Below are positions 44,519 to 54,110 of a stretch of DNA of 64,000 nucleotides, one piece after another; positions within the stretch are counted from its first letter, which is position 1, and each line of letters begins with the position of its first letter. A program made the position numbers and the translations under genes. The stretch comes from Castellaniella sp. MT123 (GTDB lineage Bacteria; Pseudomonadota; Gammaproteobacteria; Burkholderiales; Burkholderiaceae_B). The stretch is from positions 1,612,001-1,676,000 of the forward strand of contig NZ_CP154879.1 of NCBI RefSeq assembly GCF_039614765.1. Reading direction: 5' to 3'. The notes beneath the pieces were generated by a model that was not told the DNA's origin, searched no databases, and saw only the letters and a list, made by a program, of their open reading frames with translations.

Positions 44519-45367
44519 CTAAAGAGCACCTGCAGGCAGGTAATCTTTGGTCGGCAGATCCATAGTCTGGCCAAACCATTTCTCCTGCAGCTTGGCAAGA
44601 GTGCCGTTGGCTCGCATCTCGTTCAGCGTGTCATTAATGAACGCGCGAATCTCCGGATCCTTAGGGTTGGTCACCCAGGCCAGCAAGCGGCGCTCACCCA
44701 CCTCGCCCACGATACGGTAGGCATCCGGCTTTTGCTTCATTTCAAGCGTCAACACATTTGAGGGCAGGACGCCCACGTCGATCGTCCCGTTCAGCAAGGC
44801 CACGGAGACGTCTGGATAGGACTGAAAAAGCTTCAGATCCGCGTAACCTTTTTTCCCTTCCTTCTTCAGCTCCTTGTTGTAGTCCTCGATGGCAGGCTGG
44901 GCCAGGGACCCCATTTGCGTTCCGACGATCTTGCCGACGATATCGCTGTCATTCTTGATGGCGCCATTGTCTTTTTTGACGACCAGTACGGAGCGCACCT
45001 CACCGACAGGCTCGGTGAATGCCACTTTTGCGGCACGTGCCTTCGTGATGCCGACGCTAGTCGCCACAAAGTCGAATTTTCTGGCCAAGACTCCGGGTAA
45101 AAGGCCTTGAAACGGCTGGTTGAGCTGGTTCAACTTGACACCTAGCTTCTTCACCATATAGTCAAGGATATCCTTGCCGTAACCGACGATCTTGTCGTTT
45201 TGGACAAACTCGTAGGGTTCATAAGCCGCCTCGGTACCAACCGTCAGCTGGCCGCGGGCCTTGATATCGGCAATCGTTCCTCCTGCTGCCGCATACGCGA
45301 CTCCACAGGAAAACACGCTCGCCGCGAGTGCAAGCCCGGTCAGGGCCTTTTTGCCGAAGGCATTCAT
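44519..45367 (-). CDS. Polar amino-acid ABC transporter periplasmic binding protein
   Basis: Family 3 solute-binding protein of 282 residues. The signal peptide has core LTGLALAASVFSCGVAYA and an A-A-A cleavage region. The mature part begins around GTIADIKARGQLTVGTEAAY and includes RKFDFVATSVGITKARAAKV. The ATG at 45367 has AAGGA seven bases upstream. It is the first gene of the operon and lies opposite the LysR gene. Ligand unknown: the operon context points to acidic amino acids or a guanidino compound. Confidence 0.92.
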   Translation of the reverse strand: MNAFGKKALTGLALAASVFSCGVAYAAAGGTIADIKARGQLTVGTEAAYEPYEFVQNDKIVGYGKDILDYMVKKLGVKLNQLNQPFQGLLPGVLARKFDFVATSVGITKARAAKVAFTEPVGEVRSVLVVKKDNGAIKNDSDIVGKIVGTQMGSLAQPAIEDYNKELKKEGKKGYADLKLFQSYPDVSVALLNGTIDVGVLPSNVLTLEMKQKPDAYRIVGEVGERRLLAWVTNPKDPEIRAFINDTLNEMRANGTLAKLQEKWFGQTMDLPTKDYLPAGAL

Positions 45368-45446
45368 TTGTCTCATCCTTGTTGTCATGTAAGGTGCGGA
45401 TAGGCTATCGTGCATATCGTCTCCAAGAAAGCGATTTTTTCAGGAC

Positions 45447-46343
45447 ATGGTATTGGAAAACAAGACCTTTCCCGGAAGCGACCATCATAGGCCCCTGACC
45501 GAACGCGACCTCAAGTCCCTGCGTGTTTTCTGCGCAGCAGTTCAGGCCAGCGGCTTTACTGCCGCCGGGGACACGCTGCATATATCGAAGGCTTCAGTCA
45601 GTCGACACATCCGGGAAGTGGAAGATCGGCTCGGGGTAAAATTGTGCGAACGCGGACCAGGTGGCTTCAAGCTGACGTCCGCAGGGGCCGTTGCGCTCGA
45701 TGTGACGACACGCGCCCTACGGGCACTGGACCGGATCCAGCCTGACATCGATGCGGTCAGGGGTGTGCTGAGCGGGCCGTTGACGATCGGCCTGGTCGAG
45801 CACATCCTAATCGATCCGGCTTGTACCCTACCTGCCGCACTCAATGAGCTGAGTCAGCGGGCGCCGAAGGTGCATCCGGAAATCATCGTCATGACGCACT
45901 CCCAGTTGAATCAGGCGCTGCGCGAACGGCGTGTGCAGATCGCAATACGAGGGCAATACCAGAAGGATCGGACTTTCAACTACCAACCCTTGTTCGAGGA
46001 ATATCACAGACTCTACGTCGCCCGGCACGTGACACCCGAAGCGGCAAGGAAACTACCCCTGGTCTACCGATCTCATCCCTTCGTCGACAAGATCATGGCT
46101 ACGGGAAAATTCAGACGTGGGCCAGACGCCGGCGGGCTCGAAGCCATCGCAACATTCATCGCTACAGGCAACTTCGTTGGCCTGCTGACGGAGCATTACG
46201 CCGACCTGATCAACGTACGCCATCCCCTCAGGCAACTGGATGGCAGCCCCGAATTCCGCAACCGGATTTGTGCGATTACTGAAGCTTCCCGGCCACTGCC
46301 GGCCAGCGCTGAGCTATTCCTGGAAATCCTGCGATCTCAATAG
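45447..46343 (+). CDS. LysR-family transcriptional regulator
   Basis: Regulator of 298 residues. The helix-turn-helix region is FCAAVQASGFTAAGDTLHIS, then KASVSRHIREVEDRLGVKL. The effector-binding domain follows from about residue 95 (LSGPLTIGLVEHIL). It is divergent from the amino-acid ABC/aspartase operon, 79 bases apart, and likely controls it. Its end overlaps the convergent asparaginase gene by seven bases. Confidence 0.92.
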   Translation: MVLENKTFPGSDHHRPLTERDLKSLRVFCAAVQASGFTAAGDTLHISKASVSRHIREVEDRLGVKLCERGPGGFKLTSAGAVALDVTTRALRALDRIQPDIDAVRGVLSGPLTIGLVEHILIDPACTLPAALNELSQRAPKVHPEIIVMTHSQLNQALRERRVQIAIRGQYQKDRTFNYQPLFEEYHRLYVARHVTPEAARKLPLVYRSHPFVDKIMATGKFRRGPDAGGLEAIATFIATGNFVGLLTEHYADLINVRHPLRQLDGSPEFRNRICAITEASRPLPASAELFLEILRSQ

Positions 46344-47326
46344 CGGTCGAAATAGTCCTGGATCCGGGTGCGATCGGTCGTTTGGGTCAGAGCCAGCATC
46401 AGCAGGATCCGGGCCTTTTGCGGATTGAGTGAGTTGCTGGCGATCAGACCGTGCGGCTCGTCGTGCTGGCTGCGCGTCACGATTCCGGTGGGGACCCGGC
46501 TGCTACGCACGCAGACGATGCCTTTACCCACCGCACGCGACAAGCCTTCTTCGGCATTCGGCGACAGGCTGCCATTGCCGCACGCTGCCACCACGATCCC
46601 CCCCACTCCGGCCTTGATCGAGGCCAGATAATGGTGCATTCCCGCGCTCTGGTGGTCGTAGACGATATCCACGGAAGGAAGGACACCCAGATCGTCCAGG
46701 CTGAAATCTGTCTTCTCGGTATGGACACAGGCCGGCGCCTGAAACAGGTGCACGCGACCCTGGCAGATCGCCCCCAGACTGCCCTGGTCCGGCGCATCGA
46801 AAGCCTCGACCCGAGTCGTATTCATCTTGGTGACGAACCGCGCGGCGAAGAAGCGGTCATTGAGCATGACCAGGACACCCAGGCCTCTGGCCTCCCGGCT
46901 GGCGGCCAGCAGAATGGCGTTATAGAGATTCAGTGCGCCATCCGCACTGATGGCCGATCCCGGGCGCATGGACCCTACGAACACCACAGGCTTGCGGCTC
47001 TTCAGCACCAGGTTCAGGAAGTAGGCGGATTCTTCCAGCGTATCCGTGCCGTGCGTGATCACCACCCCATCGACTTTCGGGTCGTCCAGCAGGTCCTGGA
47101 CCTGAGTCGCCAGCCGAACCAGCATCCCGTTGGTGATTTCCCGGCTGTCCACGTTGAATACCTGCTGGTAACCGAGGCGGGCGACCTGCTCGATGCCGGG
47201 GATGCCCGCGAGCAGGGCGTCCACATTTTCGGTCACGGAATAATCGGACAGGGTTGTGGCGTCGGACGCGGTGGACGCAATCGTTCCACCGGTTCCAAGC
47301 AAGACGAGGCGAGGCAATCGTTTCAT
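46337..47326 (-). CDS. L-asparaginase
   Basis: Hydrolyses L-asparagine to aspartate and ammonia. It has 329 residues. The first catalytic Thr is in LLGTGGTIAST and the second in VITHGTDTLEESAYF, with SMRPGSAISADGALNL typical of bacterial asparaginases. No signal peptide is seen, so the enzyme is probably cytoplasmic. Aspartate formed here can feed the aspartase at 39872-41287. The ATG at 47326 gives the standard N-terminus; the longer frame upstream is not coding. Confidence 0.93.
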   Translation of the reverse strand: MKRLPRLVLLGTGGTIASTASDATTLSDYSVTENVDALLAGIPGIEQVARLGYQQVFNVDSREITNGMLVRLATQVQDLLDDPKVDGVVITHGTDTLEESAYFLNLVLKSRKPVVFVGSMRPGSAISADGALNLYNAILLAASREARGLGVLVMLNDRFFAARFVTKMNTTRVEAFDAPDQGSLGAICQGRVHLFQAPACVHTEKTDFSLDDLGVLPSVDIVYDHQSAGMHHYLASIKAGVGGIVVAACGNGSLSPNAEEGLSRAVGKGIVCVRSSRVPTGIVTRSQHDEPHGLIASNSLNPQKARILLMLALTQTTDRTRIQDYFDRY

Positions 47327-47364
47327 GCGCTCAGATTCTACCCGACTCAAAGTAAAATCAAGAC

Positions 47365-47952
47365 ATGAACCCGTCCGATCCTGCCTTCTACCATCCAGCC
47401 CCGCGCACCCAGCAGTTCTGCTCACAATGCGGCCATGCCCTCACGCGGGAAATCCCGCCCGACGATACCCGCATCCGCGATTTGTGCACACATTGCGGCG
47501 CGGTGCACTACCAGAATCCCCGCAATGTCGTGGGCGTGGTGCCGATCCTGGGCGACCAGGTGCTGCTGTGCCGGCGCGCGATCGAACCACGCCACGGCAA
47601 ATGGACGCTGCCGGCCGGATTCATGGAACTGGGCGAGACCTCCGAACAGGGTGCGGCGCGCGAGAACCAGGAAGAATCCGGGGCGCGAATCCGCATCCAG
47701 TCGCTGCTGACGGTGATCGACGTGCCCTCTGTCAACCAGGTCCACCTGTACTACCTGGCCGAGGCCCTGGGGCCGCACCTGGCGCCGGGCCCGGAAACCC
47801 TGGAAGCCGCATTTTTCGATCTGGACGAGATCCCCTGGGGCGAACTGGCCTTCCGCACCGTCAGCACCACCCTGGAACACTACCTGCAAGACCGCCGCCA
47901 GGGCGTGTTTCCCACCCACCACTACGCGATCGATCTGCGGTTTCCCGATTAG
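47365..47952 (+). CDS. Nudix hydrolase with N-terminal zinc ribbon
   Basis: Pyrophosphohydrolase of 195 residues for a nucleoside diphosphate derivative. The N-terminal zinc ribbon has CSQCGH and CTHCGA about 20 residues apart. The Nudix box is GFMELGETSEQGAARENQEE plus SGA, matching G-x5-E-x7-REUxEExGU. ADP-ribose or NADH-type substrates are common in this subgroup, but the sequence does not decide. It lies 38 bases from the divergent asparaginase start and 17 bases before aat. Confidence 0.92.
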   Translation: MNPSDPAFYHPAPRTQQFCSQCGHALTREIPPDDTRIRDLCTHCGAVHYQNPRNVVGVVPILGDQVLLCRRAIEPRHGKWTLPAGFMELGETSEQGAARENQEESGARIRIQSLLTVIDVPSVNQVHLYYLAEALGPHLAPGPETLEAAFFDLDEIPWGELAFRTVSTTLEHYLQDRRQGVFPTHHYAIDLRFPD

Positions 47953-47969
47953 TGTGAACAGGCCCTAAC

Positions 47970-48764
47970 ATGCCGATCGTCTGGGTCGAAACCGACACGC
48001 CGCTGCCCGACGCCGGTCAGGCGCTGCCGGGCGGCCTGGTCGCCGCCGGCATGGACCTGTCCCCCGCACGGCTGCACGAAGCCTATTCCAAAGGCCTGTT
48101 CCCCTGGTACAGCCCCGGCGACCCGGTCCTGTGGTGGAGCCCGGACCCCCGCATGGTGCTGCGCTGCGAGGATCTGCGCATCAGCCGGTCGCTGGCCAAA
48201 CGCATCCGTCAGTTCGGGCGTGAACCAGTCGCCATCGGCGGGCTATGTGTCACCTTGAACAGGGCATTCCCTCAGGTCATCGCCCACTGCGCCGACCGGG
48301 GCACCCCCAGGATTTCCGTGGGTGCTGCACGATCCGGACAGCACTGGGCCGCCCCGGAATCCGCCGAGGGGCGCGACAGCACGTGGATCACGCCCGACAT
48401 CATCCAGGTCTACACGGACTGGCATGCGCAGGGTCATGTACACAGTGTGGAAACCTGGATCGACGGCCGGTTGGCGGGTGGTCTGTACGGCGTCAGCCTG
48501 GGCCGCTGCTTTTTCGGCGAATCGATGTTCAGCCTGGCGGCGGACACCAGCAAGATCGCCCTGGCCTATCTGGTGCGTTACCTGCAGGCCCAGGGCGTTC
48601 CCTGGATCGACTGCCAGCAGGAAACCCCGCATCTGGCCAGCCTGGGTGCCCGCCCGATACCGCGCGGGCAATTTATGGCGTTGCTGGCGGCCGGGCGCAA
48701 TGCCGGGGGCCCGCACTGGGGATGCGGCCGTCTGATGGCGGACGGCCAGCTCAGGCATTTCTGA
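47970..48764 (+). CDS. aat: Leucyl/phenylalanyl-tRNA--protein transferase
   Basis: Adds Leu or Phe from aminoacyl-tRNA to proteins with N-terminal Lys or Arg, marking them for ClpAP. It has 264 residues. Typical segments are GLVAAGMDLSPARLHEAYSK, then GLFPWYSPGDPVLWWSPDPR, and CFFGESMFSLAADTSKIAL. It is near bpt, the second N-end-rule transferase, and pyrD, a neighbourhood shared by many Betaproteobacteria. Confidence 0.97.
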   Translation: MPIVWVETDTPLPDAGQALPGGLVAAGMDLSPARLHEAYSKGLFPWYSPGDPVLWWSPDPRMVLRCEDLRISRSLAKRIRQFGREPVAIGGLCVTLNRAFPQVIAHCADRGTPRISVGAARSGQHWAAPESAEGRDSTWITPDIIQVYTDWHAQGHVHSVETWIDGRLAGGLYGVSLGRCFFGESMFSLAADTSKIALAYLVRYLQAQGVPWIDCQQETPHLASLGARPIPRGQFMALLAAGRNAGGPHWGCGRLMADGQLRHF

Positions 48765-48809
48765 TCCGCCCCCGGGCGTCCAGGTCCGATCGGACCCGCA
48801 CAGGATCCC

Positions 48810-49769
48810 TTACGACGAAACCACCGGCGTCAGCAGACGCCCCGTCTGTTGCCAGGCGATCAGGTTGTCCACCACCAGCTGGGACATTTTTCCGGCGGTT
48901 TCACGGGTGCCACTGGCCGCATGCGGCATGAGCACCGTGCGATCGATGGCCATCAACGCCTCCGGCGCGCCCGGTTCGTGTTCGAACACATCCAGCCCCG
49001 CGCCGCCCAGTTCTCCGGACTGCAACAGCGGAATCAGAGCCGACTCGTCGACCACGGAACCCCGCGCGATATTGATGAGCATGCCCTGCGGCCCCAACGC
49101 CCGCAATACCGGGGCATCGACCAGATGCCGGGTTGCCGCGCCGCCGGGGCAGGCCACGACCAGGAAGTCCGCCCATCGGGCCAGTTCGACCAGGGAAGGT
49201 TCATAACCATAGGCCGGCATATCGGTGCGCGCGTGCCGATTGTGATACCGCACCGTCATGCCGAACCCCTGGCCCCGCCGCGCGACGGCTTCGCCGATAC
49301 GCCCCATGCCCAGAACCCCCAGGCGTTTGCCCCAGACCTGAGTGGACAACGGAAATTTGCCCTGCGCGACCCAGCGGCCGGAACGCACGTAGCGGTCGCC
49401 TTCCGGGATCTGCCGGGCGCAGGCCAGCAACAGCCCCCAGGCCATGTCGGCCACGCATTCGCTGAGCACGTCGGGCGTGTTGCTGACCGCGATCCCGCGT
49501 GTCCGGGCCGCCGCCAGCGGCAAGGCATCGCACCCCACCCCCCAACTGCAGATCGCCCGCACCTGCGGCAGCACCTGTAAAGTATCCGCATTCAGGCCCA
49601 CCCGCGCCGAAGTGACGACCAGGCCGACGTCGGGCGCGAGCGACTTCAGACGGGCCTCGGGCTGATCTTCCCGATATAGCGGCAACACCCGCCAGCGGGC
49701 TGCCAACGCCGCATCGTAACTGGCCCCCAGGGATACCAGCTGAGCAAGTTCGAGGCCTGCGTCTTCCAT
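48810..49769 (-). CDS. D-isomer-specific 2-hydroxyacid dehydrogenase (glyoxylate/hydroxypyruvate reductase-like)
   Basis: NAD(P)H-dependent oxidoreductase of 319 residues. The cofactor motif is VLGMGRIGEAVARRGQGFGM, followed about 20 residues on by HNRHART, which suggests NADPH preference. Catalytic Arg is in INIARGSVVDE, Glu in DVFEHEPG and His in MPHAASGT. The ATG at 49769 has GGAG six bases upstream. It is a single gene on the minus strand between aat and bpt. Confidence 0.92.
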   Translation of the reverse strand: MEDAGLELAQLVSLGASYDAALAARWRVLPLYREDQPEARLKSLAPDVGLVVTSARVGLNADTLQVLPQVRAICSWGVGCDALPLAAARTRGIAVSNTPDVLSECVADMAWGLLLACARQIPEGDRYVRSGRWVAQGKFPLSTQVWGKRLGVLGMGRIGEAVARRGQGFGMTVRYHNRHARTDMPAYGYEPSLVELARWADFLVVACPGGAATRHLVDAPVLRALGPQGMLINIARGSVVDESALIPLLQSGELGGAGLDVFEHEPGAPEALMAIDRTVLMPHAASGTRETAGKMSQLVVDNLIAWQQTGRLLTPVVSS

Positions 49770-49920
49770 GTCTTTCTCCAGTCTCATCATCGCCCGAATA
49801 TCGATATTCAGGTCACTTGAATGACATCATACCTCGCATGGAATCCGCATCTTCCCGGACGCTGGTCTTCGTCCGCCACCGGTGTCACAATGAACCGACA
49901 GGATTTGGTGCCTTCCGGCC

Positions 49921-50652
49921 ATGAGCAAACCCAGCGAATCGATCTTCCGCCGACTGCAGTTCTATACCACGGCCGCCTATCCGTGCAGCTACCTGCCCGG
50001 CCGCATGGCACGATCCGAGGTCGCGGCACCCGCCCATCTGGTGGATGACGCCGCCTATTCACGTCTGATCGAACAGGGTTTTCGCCGCAGCGGCCTGTTC
50101 ACCTACCGTCCCGCCTGCGACGGCTGCCAGGCTTGCATCCCGCTGCGTGTCGATACGCGCAGATTCCAGCGCGACCGCACCCAGCAAAAACTGTGGCACC
50201 GCATGCAGGCCACCCTGAGCGCCGGAATCGCCCCCCTGCACTGGGACGCGCGGCATTTCGAACTCTATCTGCGCTACCAGCGCCAGCGCCATCCCGGCGC
50301 CGGGATGGATCAGGACGATCAGGCGCAATATACACAGTTTCTGCTGACCAGCCGGGTCCACACCGAAATGGCCGAATTCCACGACCCGGACGGTACCCTG
50401 CGCATGGTGTCCATCATGGACCGCATCGACCATGGCATCTCCGCCGTCTACACTTTCTACGATCCCGACTGGCACGGCAGCCTGGGGACGTACGGCATCC
50501 TGTGGCAACTGGACTACTGCCGGCGCCTGGGCCTGCCCTGGCTGTATCTGGGCTACTGGATCGAGGAAAGCCGTAAAATGGCATATAAATCGCGGTTTCG
50601 CCCGCACCAGATTCTGCGCGGCGGGGTCTGGATCGAACCTGCCAGCAACTGA
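49921..50652 (+). CDS. bpt: Aspartate/glutamate leucyltransferase (Ate1-type N-end-rule transferase)
   Basis: Transfers Leu from Leu-tRNA to proteins with N-terminal Asp or Glu. It has 243 residues. The N-terminal Cys-rich part is visible (PCSYLPGR and [13 protein letters not shown]), and the GNAT-like C-terminal part includes [20 protein letters not shown] and [16 protein letters not shown]. It is followed after 27 bases by pyrD. Confidence 0.96.
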   Translation: MSKPSESIFRRLQFYTTAAYPCSYLPGRMARSEVAAPAHLVDDAAYSRLIEQGFRRSGLFTYRPACDGCQACIPLRVDTRRFQRDRTQQKLWHRMQATLSAGIAPLHWDARHFELYLRYQRQRHPGAGMDQDDQAQYTQFLLTSRVHTEMAEFHDPDGTLRMVSIMDRIDHGISAVYTFYDPDWHGSLGTYGILWQLDYCRRLGLPWLYLGYWIEESRKMAYKSRFRPHQILRGGVWIEPASN

Positions 50653-50679
50653 CCCGCGGCCTACGCCCCCTACGCCTTC

Positions 50680-51726
50680 ATGTCCCTTCTGTTTCGCACC
50701 TACCCTCTGGCCCGTCAAGCCCTGTTTTCCATGGACCCCGAGCAGGCGCACGAATGGACGCTGCGCGCCCTGCAACGCAGCTACGACTGCGCGGTCACCC
50801 GGATGCTGACATCATCCCCCCAACCCACGCTGCCGCGCACGATCATGGGCCTGCCCCTGCGCAACCCGGTGGGCCTGGCGGCGGGGCTCGACAAGAACGG
50901 CGCCTACATCGATGCCCTGGCCACCCTGGGGTTCGGCTTCATCGAGGTCGGCACGGTCACCCCGCGCGCGCAGCCCGGCAATCCGAAACCCCGCATGTTT
51001 CGCCTGCCGCGCGCCCGCAGCCTGATCAACCGCATGGGCTTCAACAACGACGGCCTGGACACCTTCATCGCCAACGTCCAGCGCAGCCAATGGCGCCGCC
51101 AGGGCGGGATCCTGGGATTGAACATCGGCAAGAACGCCGCCACACCGATCGAGCACGCCGTGGACGACTATCTGCGCGGCCTGGAAGGCGTCTATCCCCA
51201 CGCCGACTACATCACGGTGAACATCTCCTCGCCGAACACCCATAACCTGCGCAGTCTGCAAAGCTCCGACGCCCTGGATGCGCTGCTGTCGGCGCTGCAG
51301 GCGCGCCGCCAGGATCTGGCCGACCAGCATGGTCACCGCACTCCCCTGGTGGTCAAGATCGCGCCGGATCTCCAGCCCGAGGAAATCGACGCGGTGGCCG
51401 ACCTGATCCCGCACCATGGCATCGATGGCATCATCGCCACCAACACCACACTGTCACGCGATGCCGTCCATGGCCTGCCCTACGAGGACGAGGCTGGCGG
51501 TCTGTCGGGCCCACCGGTGCACGAATTGTCGCTATCCGTGATCCGCCGGCTGCGCGAACGCCTGGGGCGCGACACCGCCATCATCGGCGTGGGCGGCATC
51601 GACTCCGGTCGCCAGGCCCTGGAAAAGATCCAGGCCGGTGCCGACGCGGTGCAGCTGTACACCGGGCTGATCTATCACGGGCCGGCACTGATCGGGGAAT
51701 GCGTGCAGGCGCTGGAAGGCGCCTGA
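50680..51726 (+). CDS. pyrD: Dihydroorotate dehydrogenase, class 2 (quinone)
   Basis: Membrane-associated FMN enzyme that oxidises dihydroorotate to orotate with quinone in pyrimidine synthesis. It has 348 residues including the amphipathic N-terminal extension that marks class 2 ([20 protein letters not shown]). Motifs are [20 protein letters not shown], the substrate-binding NRMGFNNDG, the catalytic-Ser region [13 protein letters not shown], and the FMN phosphate region [14 protein letters not shown] then [13 protein letters not shown]. Confidence 0.97.
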   Translation: MSLLFRTYPLARQALFSMDPEQAHEWTLRALQRSYDCAVTRMLTSSPQPTLPRTIMGLPLRNPVGLAAGLDKNGAYIDALATLGFGFIEVGTVTPRAQPGNPKPRMFRLPRARSLINRMGFNNDGLDTFIANVQRSQWRRQGGILGLNIGKNAATPIEHAVDDYLRGLEGVYPHADYITVNISSPNTHNLRSLQSSDALDALLSALQARRQDLADQHGHRTPLVVKIAPDLQPEEIDAVADLIPHHGIDGIIATNTTLSRDAVHGLPYEDEAGGLSGPPVHELSLSVIRRLRERLGRDTAIIGVGGIDSGRQALEKIQAGADAVQLYTGLIYHGPALIGECVQALEGA

Positions 51727-51828
51727 ATCAGCGGCTCAGGAAGCACCGCATCGGGCATGTCCTGATTCGCCAATCCGCAGTTGGCCCACGACCCACATCA
51801 CGCGTCAGCCGTCGCCAAAGCCTAAAAA

Positions 51829-52770
51829 TCAATGGGCCAGCGATTGCTCGCGCACGGCCCGGATGAAAAGCTCGGCGACGGCCGTCGGCATACCCCCCTT
51901 GCGCGTGACGATCCCAAACGTATTGGCCGGAATTTTCAGCGCGACCGGCAGGATCCGGATCAGCCCCGCCTGGGCGAACATCCGTGCCACGTCGGTTGGT
52001 AGAAGCGCCACAACATCGATGCTTTTGTGCAGAATCGCAATGGTCGCGAAAGTCGAACCCGTCTCGATGACATTGACCGGCGACGGCAGGCCCGCCAGAT
52101 CCATTTCCTTTTCCAGCAGGACGCGCAACGGCATTTTCTTTGGGTAGACGATCCAGCGATGATCCGCCAGCGACTCGAACGCCATGCCTTCCGCTGCGCC
52201 AGGATAATTCCGGCCTGCGACGACCGATATGGGTTCCTCGCCGATTGGAAAATAATTGTATTCATACGGTTCCGCGCTCACACCCGAACGGCCAATCACG
52301 AGATCGAGCTGCCCGTCATCCAGCAAATCCAGCAGATGCCGGCTCGTACCCTCGACGACTTCCACCGCCAGATGAGGGTGCGCGGTACGAATCCAATTCA
52401 GGGCGGAGATCAGGATTTCGGGAATCGCCCCCATGATCGTTCCAACCGCCAGCCGCCCACCCGCCCCTGATTGAATATCGGACACCTCGCGACAGAAATT
52501 ACCCAGTTCGGTGGTAATGAGTTTGGCGTAGCGAATGGCGCAATGCCCCATGGCATTGGGCACCAATCCGACCTTGGTGCGGTCGAACAGAGTCACTTCC
52601 AGCATTCCCTCGATTTCCTGCAATGCCTTGCTGGCGGCCGACTGCGTGAGAAACATGACCGTCGCCGCCTTGTGCAGCGATTTATGCTCGCTGAGCGCGA
52701 TCAATAACTGCAGCTGTTTGATCCGCAATTTACCAATCACCATCTTCACTGTTTGATCCGCAGGATTCAT
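51829..52770 (-). CDS. LysR-family transcriptional regulator
   Basis: Regulator of about 313 residues. The DNA-binding part reads LLIALSEHKSLHKAATVMFL, then TQSAASKALQEIEGMLEVTL; the effector domain begins near GRLAVGTIMGA. It resembles the CbhR/GalR-type LysR group that controls sugar or sugar-acid genes. It is divergent from the AraD1-like gene and ABC operon and is their probable regulator. The start is uncertain, with in-frame ATGs at 52800, 52779, 52770 and 52743 and no strong ribosome-binding site. Confidence 0.9.
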   Translation of the reverse strand: MNPADQTVKMVIGKLRIKQLQLLIALSEHKSLHKAATVMFLTQSAASKALQEIEGMLEVTLFDRTKVGLVPNAMGHCAIRYAKLITTELGNFCREVSDIQSGAGGRLAVGTIMGAIPEILISALNWIRTAHPHLAVEVVEGTSRHLLDLLDDGQLDLVIGRSGVSAEPYEYNYFPIGEEPISVVAGRNYPGAAEGMAFESLADHRWIVYPKKMPLRVLLEKEMDLAGLPSPVNVIETGSTFATIAILHKSIDVVALLPTDVARMFAQAGLIRILPVALKIPANTFGIVTRKGGMPTAVAELFIRAVREQSLAH

Positions 52771-52803
52771 GATATTCATCACCACATGCAAATTATTCAC
52801 TCA

Positions 52804-52842
52804 CGATAATATCGCGACATCCCTACAATCTCTCTCGAGATT
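52804..52842. promoter_or_regulatory. Candidate operators in the divergent LysR-AraD1 region
   Basis: Two inverted repeats lie in the 88-base divergent gap: CGATA-A-TATCG at 52804-52814 and AATCTC-TCTC-GAGATT at 52827-52842. Either may be the binding site of the adjacent LysR protein. No definite -35/-10 pair is claimed. Confidence 0.4.
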
Positions 52843-52858
52843 TAATCCCGGGGGAAAA

Positions 52859-53860
52859 ATGCGCCTTATTCAATTCACCGACACGACAGGCCAGCGCCAG
52901 GTCGGCATGCTGGGCACGGATGACCAGCAAGTCAACATCATCCAGGGGGTCTCGTCCACCTACGACCTGGCCATGGCCGCCATCCGCGCCGGGCGCAGCC
53001 TGGCGGAAGAAGTGGCCCGTCATGATCTGACGCCCGCGCGTGAGTCCTGCGCCACCCTGCTGGCGGACCGCCGGGTGCTGGTACCTCTGGACCACGAAAC
53101 CCCCGCGAACTGCCTCGTGACCGGCACGGGGCTGACCCATCTGGGCAGCGCCGCGACACGCGACAAGATGCACGCGGACCAATCCACCGTGGAAAGCATG
53201 ACCGACTCGATGCGCATGTTCCGCTGGGGCCTGAAGGGCGGCCAACCCGAGCGCGGCGCGCCCGGTGTGCAGCCGGAATGGTTCTACAAAGGGGACGGCG
53301 ATATTGTGGTGGCGCCCGGACATCCGATCCCATATCCCGAATTCGCGGAAGATGCCGGAGAAGAGCCGGAGATCGTCGGACTTTACCTGATCGGCGATGA
53401 CCGTCACCCCTATCGCCTGGGGTTTGCCATCGGCAATGAATTCTCGGATCATGTCATGGAACGCAGAAATTATCTGTATCTCGCCCACTCCAAGCTGAGA
53501 TTCTGTTCCTTCGGGCCCGAACTGCGGGTCGGAAAATTGCCCGACCACATCCAGGGCACGAGCCGCATCCTGCGCGATGGCAAGCCGCTTTGGGAAAAAC
53601 CTTTCCTTTCGGGCGAAAAGAACATGAGCCATACGCTGGAAAACCTAGAATATCACCATTTCAAATATATGCAATTCCTGCGTCCAGGCAGTGTGCATAT
53701 CCATTTCTTCGGAACGGCCACCCTGTCATTCGCTGACGGCATCCAGACGCGTCCGGGCGACGAGTTCGAGATTCAAGCGCCGGAATTCGGCGCCGCGCTG
53801 CGCAATCCGATCGCGCCAGCGCGCACACCCTATTCCCCCGGCAAAACCATTCAGCTCTGA
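52859..53860 (+). CDS. AraD1-type fumarylacetoacetase-fold protein
   Basis: A 333-residue member of the FAH superfamily of the AraD1/GguC type, thought from genome context in related bacteria to act on 2-keto-3-deoxy sugar acids. Metal and fold segments are EPEIVGLYLIGDD, RLGFAIGNEFSDHVMERRNY and LAHSKLRFCSFGPELR, followed by HFFGTATLSFADG. A G-rich ribosome-binding site (GGGGG) precedes the ATG at 52859. It is adjacent to a keto-acid dehydratase-like gene in the same module, which supports a sugar-acid role. The reaction is not established by sequence. Confidence 0.85.
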   Translation: MRLIQFTDTTGQRQVGMLGTDDQQVNIIQGVSSTYDLAMAAIRAGRSLAEEVARHDLTPARESCATLLADRRVLVPLDHETPANCLVTGTGLTHLGSAATRDKMHADQSTVESMTDSMRMFRWGLKGGQPERGAPGVQPEWFYKGDGDIVVAPGHPIPYPEFAEDAGEEPEIVGLYLIGDDRHPYRLGFAIGNEFSDHVMERRNYLYLAHSKLRFCSFGPELRVGKLPDHIQGTSRILRDGKPLWEKPFLSGEKNMSHTLENLEYHHFKYMQFLRPGSVHIHFFGTATLSFADGIQTRPGDEFEIQAPEFGAALRNPIAPARTPYSPGKTIQL

Positions 53861-54010
53861 GCCGGTTTTGTCCGCCTGACGCCGCAAGGCCCGGTCCCCG
53901 GTGTCCCGAAAAGCGCCCGATGATGATTATGGTTTTCCCTGATCCTCGTCGGGTGTTTTCTTTTCCTGCCCGCCATCCCCACTCGGAGGCAGCGCAGACA
54001 TTCCAAAAAC

Positions 54011-54024
54011 TGTTCGGTTGAACA
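54011..54024. promoter_or_regulatory. Inverted repeat upstream of the sugar-acid ABC operon
   Basis: TGTTC-GGTT-GAACA is a perfect 14-base inverted repeat about 90 bases before the first permease gene. The 250-base gap from 53861 holds no gene and is AT-rich after 54000, so a separate promoter for the transporter genes is likely here and this may be its operator. Confidence 0.4.
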
Positions 54025-54110
54025 CAATTATTCAATAGACGCAAAAACAGGTGTCATGGACACTGTGCGCCAGCGAGGCAGACAAACGCAAACCAACAAA
54101 ATCATTCAAT

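Noticed and set aside
51829-52800. Extending the LysR gene to the ATG at 52800
   Set aside because: The extra residues are not part of the usual LysR N-terminus and would cover much of the divergent promoter region. A start at 52770 is more likely, though not certain.
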